A DNA stretch of 64,000 nt from Aphis gossypii. Its lineage: Eukaryota > Arthropoda > Insecta > Hemiptera > Aphididae. Made by a program: the position numbers and the translations under genes. The first letter of the stretch is position 1; each line of letters begins with the position of its first letter. The notes under the pieces are model-generated. The model saw nothing but the letters and a program-made list of their open reading frames with translations. It ran no database searches and was not told where the DNA came from. This document shows positions 1 to 11,900 of this stretch, piece by piece. Location of the stretch: assembly GCF_020184175.1 (NCBI RefSeq), contig NC_065531.1:27921213-27985212 (forward strand), written 5' to 3'.

Positions 1-882
1 TACATCAATATAAGTAATTAATACAAGGTAAATTGGTAATTTAAACAAATAAATATCGAATTACACATTTAATAAAAAGATGGTTGAAATAATTTTAGTT
101 ATGTCGTAGCACGACATTCGCCCATTTTCAACTTACTAGTATTAAATAATGTTTGTTTTAGATTCTAATGAAATAAATGAAGCTACAGGTGCTGAAAGGT
201 TATTGGTCAAATCGTATTAGGTTACAAAAAATCAAGTCTAAATAATATCTACCTATATTTACAAAATATAAGTACATAAAATTGTCTTACTTGGATGAGG
301 TACTTATAGTTTAAGTTAGCTGTATATACCAAGATTTACATAAAAATAATTTCTTACCAGACTTACCATCACATGAACTTTCGATATATTTTTTAAGTGT
401 ACATTTAATTAGCTGTATTGTATAATAACATTGAAAAAAAAACTAAAAAATTGAGTATAGTTTTGAGGAAAGTGAAAAAGAGTTAAGGAAAACATTTAAA
501 AATTATAAATACGAACAATAATCGAAGAAATATAAATATTAATCTAATATATAAAAATCTCGTATCACAATGTTTGTTACCAACTCCTCCGAAACGGCTG
601 AACCGATTTTCATGAAATTTGTTGTGTTATTAAGTAGGTTTCAGAAAGTGATGTTAACTATTTTTCACACCCCTATTTTTATTTTAAATGGTGGCTCATA
701 CATAGGGTTTTTTTTAACCTACGACGATTTTTTTTTTTTATAGATTTGCTGTTGGTTACCAAACATATTAAATTATTATTATTATTATTTTTTTTTTGGC
801 TGTTCGTGGCCAGAGTAAAGTGTTATACCTACATAGCCACATATAGGTAGGTACCTCATACCTATGCAAAATAATAATAATT
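1..882. other. AT-rich flank with a degraded dispersed repeat
   Basis: Apart from the small exon candidate at 162-220, no gene is visible. From about 560 to 770 there is a stretch reading ACCAACTCCTCCGAAACGG, then CTGAACCGATTTTCATG. It resembles a widely dispersed insect repeat; the class is uncertain and the resemblance is from memory. Short TTA-type microsatellite runs follow near 770-790. Confidence 0.4.
162..220 (+). CDS. Possible 3'-terminal coding exon of a gene starting left of the window
   Basis: A polypyrimidine-AG acceptor (TTTGTTTTAG, ending at 161) is followed by one open frame of 18 codons and a TAG at 218-220. The frame begins with two bases completing a codon and ends in the residues LLVKSY. 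The other two frames stop almost at once. The tail looks like a normal C-terminus, but I do not recognise the protein and cannot see an upstream exon. Such a short open frame after a TTTTAG can arise by chance, so this is only a candidate. Confidence 0.25.
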
Positions 883-1398
883 TAGAGTGTTTATAAATTC
901 TCATAAATATATACTTATAATAATAAAAACAATTTTTTTCTCACATTAATATAATTGTTCTTACACCCGGTAAATATATTATATAATAATATTACATTGA
1001 TTTTAAATAAATAACAATAATAATGATTATTATAAACAACAACAGTGGGCATGGCATTCTGTGGGGTTTCGCATCATTGCAGCCAATGAGCGCTCTAGCT
1101 TATTATACTATTTTTCTATTGGTTATTATTATTATTGGATTCGTTTTAAACTTTTCGAGTCTCAACATTAAGTACGTCAGTCACTCAGTCGCTCTCAGTC
1201 GTAGTCAGAACGCAGGGATCTATAGGTACTTCAAATCCCTAAGGTCCGTTCAATGTTCAAAGCACCGAGCCGTTGTCACATCTTATACATATATAGGTAG
1301 ATACGTCGACAATAATAGTTGATTCATCGTCGATCCTCTATACAGATTCTAAGGTGGGTCATAGGCGATTGCTTAACTACGCTTTAAACAATTATTTT
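883..1398 (+). repeat. Dispersed ~0.5 kb element, copy 1 (promoter-like content)
   Basis: This stretch matches, in reverse complement and over its whole length, the sequence at 38701-39186. Shared blocks include CTCACATTAATAT, TTCTTACACCCGG, GGGCATGGCATTCTGTG, GAGCCGTTGTCACATCTTAT and TTGATTCATCGTCGAT. Similarity ends sharply on both sides (near 883 and 1398), as expected for a mobile element. Inside it are a CCAAT box (about 1083), several TCAGTC initiator-like words (1170-1205) and a TATA-like run (about 1284-1296). The 99-codon open frame at 1023-1322 is not kept open in the second copy and is probably not coding. Confidence 0.7.
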
Positions 1399-1407
1399 AA
1401 TATATAT

Positions 1408-1490
1408 TGCAGTGAAACTTCTATTTAACAAAGTTTCATGGGGAACAAAAAAAAAAAAATCGTATTATAGAGGAATTCGTTAAATAGAAT
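1408..1490 (+). mobile_element. pogo/Tc1-mariner-like terminal fragment
   Basis: The sequence begins CAGTGAAACTTCTATTTAAC and contains an internal complementary half (AGAGGAATTCGTTAAATAGA). This imperfect 'CAGT..AACCTCTATTTAAC' design, with a nearby inverted copy of the CTATTTAAC core, is typical of terminal repeats of pogo-like DNA transposons in insects (family knowledge). No transposase and no matching far end were found, so this is probably an isolated end or a miniature relic. Confidence 0.4.
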
Positions 1491-3156
1491 TAGAATTTAT
1501 TTATTTATAATTAAAATATATAGGTTTATAAAAATTAACACATTAAGTAGGTAATACATATAAAAGAACATTTTGTTTAAAGTCTAAATGTAATACTATG
1601 TTTTAATAAAATCATAAATATATATTTAAATTACTAGCTAATTTTTAACTTTTTAACCGCAAAGTTTTTATCTATCTATATGTTTTATGATTTAAGTATT
1701 TTATATTGAGTGTAGCACCATATAGTGGCAGTAAAAAAGGTAACTTAAATCCTTAGCTAATTAAATTTAAGATTATAGTATCATAGTCACTTATATACTA
1801 AACTACAACTTATTTAGAGTTTTAGACACTTTAACTACAATAATTAATAAGTATAAATTAATAATTTATGTGTGTGTTGCATACTTGCATCCGATGCGAT
1901 TGCCGATTAGTGTCCGCGGACCAAACCTTCACCCTCACGACGGGCCACTAGCCCACGACCGAAGACCTCTCCATATAAATTGTACGAGATCCGTATGTGC
2001 TTATTTCATCTTTTTGCCAGATGTAGTATTTACGGTGGAATAATCGCATTTACCATTAACATTAATATTATTTATTTATTAGTGTATACTGTATAGGATT
2101 GTTTAAAGCTTACGATTCGTCTATATAATCATATAAAGATTTTTAAATACATTTAAATGATTTTACACCATCATTAGCATAAACATCTAAAGTTCGACTA
2201 TTTATACCCGGAACAACATTAAAATTGATGTTATTTAATTTAAAATGTCGAAAATTGGTTGTACCTAGTTATTATTCTAAAGTAGTGTTGGATAAAAATA
2301 TCCAGAACTGAATATAGAAGGGAAAATAGAACATTTTTTATAGAAATCTCGAGAAAAATTTGTTTTTGCACGTTTTAGCATTATAATTGCAAATTTTTTT
2401 GGTGTTGGCTGCACAACAAATAAGGTCCGTCAGAGAAAAAGTTAAGGAAACGCTGGCTTAAAACATTAAAACATGAATTTTAAAATTAGGTAGGTATGAA
2501 AAATAAATAAATATAATGTATTAGTTTTAAGGCAATGATGTTCCCTTTTTATATCCTGGCTGAAAACAAAAAAAAACAGCATGATTATATTGTAGGGTCA
2601 AATCAACAACAGTATAATACACATTTATAATTTAGTATTAATGCGCAGACTAGATAAATCAATGAACATATTATGTTACTGTTACATAAAGTAGTGTATT
2701 TTTCATGTTGAAATGTTTTTGCGGTTTTCCTTTCGTTTATAACCTAACCTATCATATATCATATTATTACATAAACTAATGTGTTTATCATGTTGCAATT
2801 ACTTTGCGGTTTTCCTTTTTTCAAACAAAAATCGTCTTCGATCTACGACATAACAATATTATGATTTACAATAATAAATTATCAGAATAAATATTTACGT
2901 ACAGTTATAACACAAGATAGATTTCTTGCCATAAGAGATTCGTGTTAAAAAGGCAAAGAAGGACTATGCAAGTATGTACAAAATTCAAAATGTATAATGA
3001 TGATAATTTTTAGGGTAACGTACAGTAATTCGGGGCCCTATTACTTTCGCTCAGCTGTCCGTTCGTCTGTCACCAGACTGTATCTCACATTATATCAAAT
3101 TAGTAATTATATGTACCTACACGCACTGATTTTAATCTTTTTTTTTTTTTTTTAAG
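1491..3156. other. Intergenic or intronic AT-rich DNA with short repeat debris
   Basis: No coding exon is supported here. A GC-richer patch at about 1890-1975 (CCGCGGACC to CGACCGAAG) has no open frame and looks like an old repeat fragment. At about 3010-3090, GGGGCCCTATTACTTTCGCT followed by CTGTCCGTTCGTCTGTCACC resembles a transposon-associated motif repeated in many insect genomes. A long T tract (3141-3153) leads into the exon candidate at 3157. Confidence 0.4.
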
Positions 3157-3363
3157 GAACAAAAAAATATTGACAATATCAAAGTAATTCTTAAAGACTT
3201 GAGAAACATATCAACAATCATTGACAACTATGAAAAAAATTTAAATAATTCCAGCGTCACCACGCATGACGTTAATGCGATGGCTGCTATAAAGATACCG
3301 TATGATTATGATTTTATTTATAGTACTTTAGAGAAAGTATTTAGTGAAGCTAGCTTCATCTAA
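3157..3363 (+). CDS. Possible 3'-terminal coding exon of an unidentified gene, or a transposon-derived fragment
   Basis: A long T tract ending in TTTAAG (AG at 3155-3156) is followed by 68 open codons and a TAA at 3361-3363; the other two frames stop within about 30 bases. The peptide is hydrophilic with a helical start (KVILKDLRNISTIIDNYEKN) and an aromatic C-terminus (YDYDFIYSTLEKVFSE). An AATAAA signal at 3588-3593 fits a 3' UTR of about 225 bases. No upstream exon was found and I do not recognise the family. Part of it (3304-3349) is repeated in inverted orientation at 3481-3526, which may mean duplicated or transposon-derived coding sequence. Confidence 0.4.
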   Translation, partial: EQKNIDNIKVILKDLRNISTIIDNYEKNLNNSSVTTHDVNAMAAIKIPYDYDFIYSTLEKVFSEASFI

Positions 3364-3526
3364 GTGGTTTTATTTTTACTATTGCCGATTGTTATGTTGA
3401 AATTGTTTGTCTGTATTTGAGATCCATTTAATGCTATAGTTTGATGATTTTTAGTTCCATTTAAAGAGTTCGTGCACCCCCTTCATTAAATACTTTTTCT
3501 AAAGTACTATAAATAAAATCAAATAC
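3304..3526. repeat. Inverted repeat with 46-base arms
   Basis: Bases 3304-3349 and the reverse complement of 3481-3526 agree at all but about five positions. The shared core is ATTTTATTTATAGTACTTTA. The arms are separated by about 130 bases, so a transcript would fold into a hairpin. The left arm lies inside the possible exon at 3157-3363. Confidence 0.75.
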
Positions 3527-3710
3527 ATTATTATATATATTATTATTATTTTTTTGTACAATACTGTAAAATTTTCTATTTACTGACAATAAAGTGTTTA
3601 AATAATTGATATTAAACTTACTATGCTTAATGTTTATTGTTTGTTTGTATGATATGTAAGATATACTGTTTAATGACAGTATTGACTATTGAATGTTAAT
3701 ACCTATGTTG

Positions 3711-3744
3711 CATAGACCTGATAATATCTATTATCAGGTCTATG
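3711..3744. repeat. Perfect 16-base palindrome with a 2-base centre
   Basis: CATAGACCTGATAATA is followed by TC and then its exact reverse complement. It sits about 100-200 bases upstream of the probable 5' exon of the eIF2-alpha gene. It could be a cruciform, a binding site or the remnant of a small foldback element; function is unknown. Confidence 0.85.
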
Positions 3745-3839
3745 AGCCCAGTCTTCAAATTGGGCGCTAATGTACGAGTAACCATGGAAGAAATCATATG
3801 AAACTGTAATACATATCACGTGATACTATGACCATAGTG

Positions 3840-3920
3840 ACTAAATTGTGAGGTTATGTTTTTAGAATTTAATCTTTTTGTGATTGCGTCAAGAATTCAG
3901 GATTTGGAATTAAATCTCAG
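3840..3920 (+). other. Probable 5' untranslated exon of the eIF2-alpha gene
   Basis: The coding exon starting at 4142 is preceded by an acceptor (TTTTATTATTAG), so a non-coding leader exon must lie upstream. The best donor is CTCAG|GTAATA with the exon ending at 3920. The 5' limit is a guess, since no TATA box or initiator is clear. The implied intron is about 220 bases. Confidence 0.4.
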
Positions 3921-4147
3921 GTAATATTCATTTAAATTTCTTTTTTTTTTACCTTGTAATATTAGGTAAATTTTATTTTGTGTAACTAATAGAATATTTA
4001 TTATTACCAGTTTCATTATATACGAACAAAAATCAAGAAGATTTGTCAATTTCAAATAGGTATGTAGTCTGATTGATGTGAATTAGGTATTTATTTACTC
4101 TAAATTGAAGACAAATTTTAATACTATGCTTTTATTATTAGATAAAA

Positions 4148-6648
4148 ATGCCGTTGTCGTGTCGGTTTTATGCAGAACGCTATCCAGAAATTGACGATGT
4201 CGTCATGGTCAACGTTCGTAGTATTGAAGAGATGGGTGCTTATGTACATCTTCTTGAATATAACAATATTGAAGGTATGATATTGTTATCAGAATTGTCC
4301 AGGCGACGTATTCGTTCCATTAACAAATTGATTCGCATCGGCAAGACTGAACCTGTAGTTGTAATTCGTGTAGACAAAGAAAAAGGTAAATTATTCTTTT
4401 TAAATATGATAATTCTTTATACTTAAAATAATACTTGTATTTGTATACATTTTAGGTTATATTGATTTGAGTAAAAGAAGAGTTTCTCCTGAAGATATAG
4501 AAAAATGTACAGAAAGATTTGCTAAAGCAAAAGCTGTTAATTCGATTTTACGGCACGTTGCAGAACTTTTAAACTTTGAATCTGATGCTCAATTTGAAGA
4601 GCTATACCACAAAACAGCTTGGTTTTATGAAGAAAGAACTAAAAAGAAGTCATCAGCTTATGATTTCTTCAAACAAGCTGTTCAGTAAGTTGTTTTATTA
4701 TATTTTTTAATAATTATAAGGTTTTTTAGTTCACTATCATTATTAACGCCAAGTAGGTATGCCCAACCCTTTTTTCTTCAATAATATAACTATGTAAAAT
4801 CTGATAAATAAAATTCTTAAATATACTTTTACAGTAGTTTAAAATTCTTGTTATTTTTCGTACTACTTAAAGAGTATACTATGGAAATACAAATGTTGAT
4901 TTTTTTGTTCCTTTTTTATTTTAAATTATCTAACAAATATTTCTGAAAATGTTGACTTCTCAAAATTTGAGCCAGTTGTTTTTTAGGTACCTCATTAACT
5001 TTTAATACCTACTAAGGATTATGGGTTTGGTAAATATAGAACTAAGGAGATTTTAAAGTGCTAATAATTAATGTTAATGTCTCATCTATTCTTTGTTAAA
5101 GTACTTCTCCAAATAAGTAAATACTAGATTCAATATTACGATCTTTTTTTTTCTTAATACCATTATTAAAGACTTCTATTCTTGTTTAAAAATTTTAATA
5201 ACTGAGCACCTACTCTTTGAATTTTAATGAGGTAGATATATTAAAGTTTTGAAAAAATTATCCTTTATATGATTTACAGTAAAAAAAAAAAAAGGTTCTT
5301 AATTACAAATATGTATTTATATTCCCACAGTATACTCTTAACATAGTAGATATAAAAAAACTACAATTTTAAGGTATGGTTTTTAAGAAAAATTAAAAAT
5401 TATAAAAATTATAGTTTGAATAAATTCATCATTAAAAGAATAAAAAAAAACATGGGAGTAAGCATAGTTTGTGAATCATTCTGTATGTATAATAAAATAA
5501 TACAATTTTTTTAATACATTTTGGTTAATTAATTTGTTAGCATTTAAAAAAAGTAGTAGTATTAAGTTTTAAATTTTAATCTTATTTATTTTTTTGTTTT
5601 GTATAATTTATTTTGCCAATATTTTATGACAAATCTCTGATGTAATATAATAACAGTTCCTATCAATTATTTTTAAAAGTTTAGGTAGATTAAGCTTTTA
5701 GTTTTATTGTTATTCATATTTATTTTTATTTTGTTTTCATTTAGTAAAATAAATTATTCAACATTATTTTGATTATTTTAGGGATCCATCTATATTAGCT
5801 GAATGTGGATTAGACGAGAACACTCAAAATGTATTGCTTAATAATATTAAACGAAAATTAACTTCTCAAGCTGTAAAAATAAGAGCTGATATTGAAGTTG
5901 CTTGTTATGGATATGAAGGAATTGATGCTGTTAAGACAGCTTTAAAAGCGGGTTTGGCATGTTCAACAGAGGAACTTCCAATCAAAATCAATCTAATTGC
6001 TCCACCATTATATGGTACTTATACATTAGTTTTTTGGTACTTAATCATTTGTACAATATCTTATAAAATATTTAAAACTTAAAAATACAAAAATTACTTT
6101 ATAATTGATCATGTATAATTAACTTGTTTATTTAGTCATGACAACTGCCACACCTGAAAAAACTGACGGTTTAAAAGCATTGCAAACTGCTATTGAAGAG
6201 ATTGATAAAACTATTCAAACTCTTGGTGGTGTATTCAAAATCCAAATGCCGGTAAAGCTATATAAAATATACTTAAAATAATTTTAGAATACATTTTTAT
6301 AATCTGTTTTTTTTTTTAAATATTACAAAATACATTTAATTTTTTCTTAACAGGTGTACTGTTCTATTGTATTTTAATACTCTATTTAAATATAAACAAT
6401 ACATTATTATCCGCTATTTCATGTAATTTCATATAAAATTAGTAATTTAATATTTTTAATTTTAACTTTTTTAGCCGAAAGTGGTTACAGCTAGTGATGA
6501 AGCTGATTTGGTGCGGCAAATGGAAAAGGCTGAATTGGAAAATGCTGAAATTGCAGGTGATGATGATGAAGAAGATGAAGAAGGTATGCAAAATGGTGAT
6601 GTGGATGTAGATGATCAAGACGGAGGTGAAGAAAACGAAGAAGAATAA
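4148..6648 (+). CDS. eIF2alpha: Eukaryotic translation initiation factor 2 subunit alpha (eIF2-alpha)
   Basis: eIF2-alpha is the regulatory subunit of the eIF2 complex that delivers initiator Met-tRNA to the 40S ribosome in the cytosol. Coding exons are 4148-4385, 4456-4684, 5782-6014, 6136-6251 and 6475-6648; all join in phase to give 329 aa. Residues 1-88 form the S1 RNA-binding fold, containing MILLSELSRRRIRSINKL. Ser51 (counting Met) is the site phosphorylated by PERK, GCN2 and similar kinases, and the basic RRRIR loop is intact. A helical domain (about 90-185) follows, with SILRHVAE and then QAVKIRADIEVACYGYEG. The C-terminal alpha/beta domain includes INLIAPP and ends in a very acidic tail (about 295-329). 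Length is close to the animal norm (about 315-335). The ATG at 4148 lies in an A-rich context six bases after the acceptor. An AATAAA overlaps the stop codon; the true poly(A) signal is unclear. Confidence 0.97.
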
Positions 6649-8450
6649 AAAATCTAAATAATATTTATTGATAATTGTAATATCTTTTTGAAATAATATA
6701 TTAAAAATAGGATTTTATGAATTTATTTATACTGTATTTTTTACTTCCTCAATGCATTCAGATTACTTGGTTACTAATTTTTTTCAAAATCATAAGTTTA
6801 CAATGATTGTTTATTTAAATTTGTATTATATTAATTATTAAAGTTATTTTTTAATTTATCAATGAGTGTTACTGACTACTATATGATAATGAAAAATAAT
6901 ATTAACATTAAACACAAAATTAAAAAAATCAAATTTGTTTAATTTTTTCATAATTTCTACATTTTTAATTTTTTTACATATTTATTTTTAAAACTCATAC
7001 ACATAATAATATTTTTAGGTTTTATTTTTTTTAAGTTTAAATTTAGGTATTACAATTTCGAAAATTGAGTAATTTTCAATGATGTTGTAAATATAAGAAG
7101 TATTTTTTTATGATGGCAATCTGTTGACTGCGCTTATTATTGGAATACTGTATCAATTTTGAAACTGGCTTTAGTTTCTTTCATAATTTAGTAATGGTCA
7201 TGAAATTAATTATAAGTCATTATTACTTTATAAATGATATTGAATTTGTGTGTGTTTTCTTATGGAATTAATTAACACGTGTTTATAATAACTTTGTAGG
7301 ATGGATTATTCAGCTGCTCAATTGTAGATATAGACAGGAGTGCCGGGGTAACATATTTTTGCCACCCCTACCACTTCAAAAAAAAAAAAGTAAATAATAA
7401 TAATTATAATTATTTAAGTAAATTTATTAGAAATTATTCAACACATTTTTTAGGTTAATTTTTTTTGTCTTTTACACCTTTTAAAATAAAAATTTACAAT
7501 AGCCTGCCTGCTTGTTTTTTTTAACAAAAATATTGATAATATTGTTTAATTAAGTTTTGTTGTAATATAATTTTTAATATTTAGGATTTCCAATGTATTT
7601 AATCTTTCTTCTTCGATATTTGATTGTAAATATTATTTTATTCTTTTTAGAGCTGAAAAACACCATTCAGTGTTTGGTAAGTACCTACCTACCTAACATT
7701 ATACGTTTTATGTTACGAATATACGATGTGTATAATAGACGTATAGGTAATTATTAGGTATATCTATAACACTTATTTGTATATTGAATAATTTTTAAAA
7801 CTGCCTTAGCCCTTAATTTACGTAAACACGACAGTGAGTTTTCAAACTTTTTCGTATTTTTTATTAATTGGATAAATCCAATATAAATCCATTCAAGTAT
7901 AATGTAGGAAATACTTTACAAAAAAAAAAAAAAACGGCCATTATATCAATGGTAGGTACTAGTTTGATACCATCTGAAATTAAAAACTATATTATATTAT
8001 ATTATTGATCGTGTGTATTCTCAATTTTGATTTATAATTCGTACCTAAGCTAACTTAATCTGAGAATAACGTGCGTACTAAAGTATTTAAAGTGTCAAAA
8101 GTATAAATTGCAGCGGTAGTGGTAAAATTATATTGTCTTTCGTTTCACCACAACAGTAAATTGTGTCAGCTACATTTTAACGTTACCACTGCAGTAAGTA
8201 TGTATCAGAAGCCCCAGATGATAGTTTTTGGGGTTTAAACTTTAAACCACTATCAAATTGATTTTCTTAATTTTTTAACCTTATTTTTTTTTTTTAAATG
8301 AAAACTTATTTATTTATCAGCCACTTAAAATATAATTTTGTTCATCAATATTTGACAAAAAAAAAAAGTATAATATTAAGACCATCTTAATATTATAATG
8401 TTAAAAAAATAAAAATCACTTCAAAAACCAAATCAGTCATAGCCATTTTT
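6649..8450. other. eIF2-alpha 3' flank and AT-rich intergenic DNA
   Basis: No coding frame is supported. The 3' UTR of eIF2-alpha begins here. Near 8213-8256 there is an imperfect hairpin (GATAGT...GGTTTAAA / TTTAAACCACTATC). Homopolymer A and T tracts are common (for example 7379-7389 and 7919-7934). Confidence 0.4.
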
Positions 8451-8940
8451 TTCCAAAAACGAGATACCACTGTCCATTTTCTAACAAAAAAAAGGTTGGT
8501 TTTTATTTTTCTCCACATTATTTTCGAATATAATTATATTTATTTTCTTCTAATATTTTAGTCAGTGTTGTATTGTTGCGTTCCGTATTATAAAGATAGA
8601 GCAGATATTAACCAGTAACCTAATATAACACAATCATGGTTTCGAAAAATTCAAAGTCTGGTTTAGTTCAAGATTATAAAGAAAAAAAATTCTGAAAATG
8701 GTTCTTAGATTATTTCTAGGTATGTAATTACAAAAAGTAAAATAATTATTCATATTATGTTTCATTTGTTACTGAAATGTCCTATAATTTATTATAAAAA
8801 AATATAAAATATTATATACTATTTTATTATTTTATTTATTGCAGAAAAATTGAAAGTGGAGGGAAATGGTCAAGAATTATTTTTAATTTTTTTGGACGAA
8901 AACGGACAGTGGAGGAAAACGGTATCTCGTTTTGGAGGAA
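8450..8940. repeat. Imperfect inverted repeat, possible small transposon relic
   Basis: CCAAAAACGAGATACCACTG (from 8453) and the reverse complement of 8903-8936 share CCAAAACGAGATACC and CCACTGTCCGTTTTC. The right arm carries about a dozen extra bases and repeated GGAGGAAAA words. The space between (about 0.4 kb) has no long open frame. This is the layout of a non-autonomous DNA element, but target duplications were not identified. Confidence 0.4.
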
Positions 8941-8950
8941 AATGGACTCG

Positions 8951-11900
8951 CCCACAAAATCCTGGGCAAGACCCTGTATGCGGGCGTTAAAGATTAACCA
9001 CAGTGCAGTTAAGTACTTATATTAACGTATTTTTGATGAGTATTAGGATAATGCGTAGTCAATACCTAATTATAGGTACTTCCGATTTGTCAAATCGAAT
9101 TAACTCTTACTCCGGGACTTAATGTAGTCAATGTAGATAAATATTTTTCGTACTCCTGGATTAAATAATGACACGTTTAAACAGCTCAATGTCTCAATGC
9201 GTATTAATTTATTTTTGATGTGTATCTATTCTATATTATTTAACTCTATACCGTATAATAATAATAATTAAGTATTATTATGGTATTATTTATGGTATAG
9301 AAATGGTGCAGTATTATTATTACGTCATTTCTATATCATGGAATTAAATACTTGGTTTGAAATGAAAAAACGTTCGTATTATTAGTAGGTATTTATTACG
9401 GTATTTAAAGACCGTTCTTTGATCTTATATTTAATTTCAGTAGATAGGTACCTAGTGTAAATCGATAATCAATTGAGTTAATTTGCATTTATAAACGTGG
9501 TAATAGAGAAAAAAGTTTCAATAATATAATAATACATAGGTATACGTCCAATAATGATTTGTATGTAGTAATAGTAAATTTATAGTATGTGTCAGTATAT
9601 TTATGTACGTGACCTATAGTTATTTTGTCTAGCTATTGGTTTAAACTTTAATAACAATAAACTATTATAATTGACGAACCGTGAGATTACTGACTAAATG
9701 TGAGTAAAACTGTAGAATTTCAGATCTATTCTGTTAGTTCACTTTCATATTTTTAATTTGCTGGTTGATACCTATAAATAATATTTAGTTGTGCTTCTAT
9801 TCATTTTAGATAATATTATTTGTGTTTAGAAAATATTATCCAATTATTATTAGAGAATTTTTCATAAACTCATAACAATAACTTTTCAAATTGAAGTCGC
9901 TACGTTTTTATATGATGCCATGTTATATATTACATGTTGGTATGTTTGTGTTTATTAAACTGTAGGTAGGTTAAAATTAAGTGAAAAATTCATAAGTGGG
10001 TTATACACATCTCTTCACGGTTTTTTTTATTATTATTTCTTTGATAGATTTTAAATTGTTTTTCATCGATTTATATGTGTCACATTTATTTTTGTCAATA
10101 GACACATCGGGTGAATTTGATAGATTGTTATTAAAACTTAATAAACTTTCATTATAGTCGTTATAAATACCACAACGATTACCGATATAATAAACTATAA
10201 CTACTTGTCTTTTTAATTCATAAATATAAATTGTATGAATATTTTTCATATAAAACTGGTTGATTTCATAATTGCGTTGCATTCTTTTAACATAACTTAG
10301 GTACTTATGATTTGCATTTTTAAACAAAATATCATCATTACACACATATTTCTTTTAATCATTTAATTGTTCAGATAATATATAACTTAAGACAATATTT
10401 AAAAAATACAAAAAGAAATATGTGGTTTTATAAATAAGAAATAATAAACTAAAAAAGTTTTTTTTCATGTGCCTATCTATATTATAACGTGAAATTGGCT
10501 GAGAATAATCAATGAAACATATTTATTATTATATAAAATTTATTTAAAATAAGGCCTTTCTGGTTCATTGAATAATTATGTATGCATCACGCTTACAATC
10601 TTTTTAAAAAAAATTTACCCGATGCTCGTATTCACCGTTCATTCTTAAGTGTTGCCAGTTAATTTAAAATGAATCTAAATTTAAATCAAATTGATAGGTA
10701 GGTAGGTATGTAATTTTTATGTAGCATAAACAATTAGTTACAATACTTTTTTTGGAAACAGTTTATTTCATTATTTATATACTAAATAAAATGGAATAAT
10801 ATAGTTATTTCTCAGAGCATACCTTTTCCATAAAAATAAATAAATACACGTTTTTAATTATTTATTATGGGACTTTAGTAATAAATACTTAATATTAAGT
10901 GTTAAATCGACTCATTTGTCAATATTAATAATTAATGTAACAATGTAACCTAAATTATTGAAATAAGAAGTTTGTTACGATTATACAAATGGTACAATTT
11001 TAAAACATAATAGGTATATTTAAGTTCTAAACATTGTGAAGATGTTGGTATACAGTAGATGTAAAGTAAAAAATGATGCTTAGAATAGTCACAGCTGACA
11101 CCAATTTATATAACTTGATTAGATGAAAGTAATTTTAATCATTGAAAGTATTAATCAAGGATTTTAGTTTTCATATTTTACAGTAGAACTAAAAATGTTT
11201 TAACCATTAAATGTATTATATATATATACATGTGCTTATAGTATTTAATATTTTTTATTGCTGAGAATGAATTATGGGGCTTTTATAAAATCAAAATTCA
11301 TAGCTAATTATAATTTTTTTTACAGTTAGTATATGTTTTCAAAAATATACGAATGCACTGATATTTTTTCTACTAATTTTTATCGCGTTATTTTTTATTT
11401 ATATTTGTCTTTATCATATTTAATTCTGTATAAAACCGTTTGATTATAAAATATCATTATTATTATTAAATGAATATTTCACAATTGGAAACGGTATACA
11501 CGTTTACGTTGTACATAGCTCACCGTACTTATAATAATGTGAATACTATATATAGTCACAATAACTAAATCTACAAACGAATTGTATCAGAAAAATAACA
11601 GACATAATCGAGCAACATAAAATCAGTTACCATCGTGGGTATAGTTTTATCTGTGAGTATATTTTCCAATTTAAGCTGAGACACCACACCAGCATTATTG
11701 TATCCGTCTTATAAGTGTGTAACATAGCAAATCTACACTAAGAAGTTCACGTTAAGCTTCATCTGTTATAGCAGAGAATTAACCTATTATTTATAACGGG
11801 TTTTTACGGCAATTCCGTTTTTCAAGCAAGTTATGAGGATTTTTAAATTATATCATTTTATAAACGCAAAACTCACTAAAAATTGAATTATCGTAAAGAA

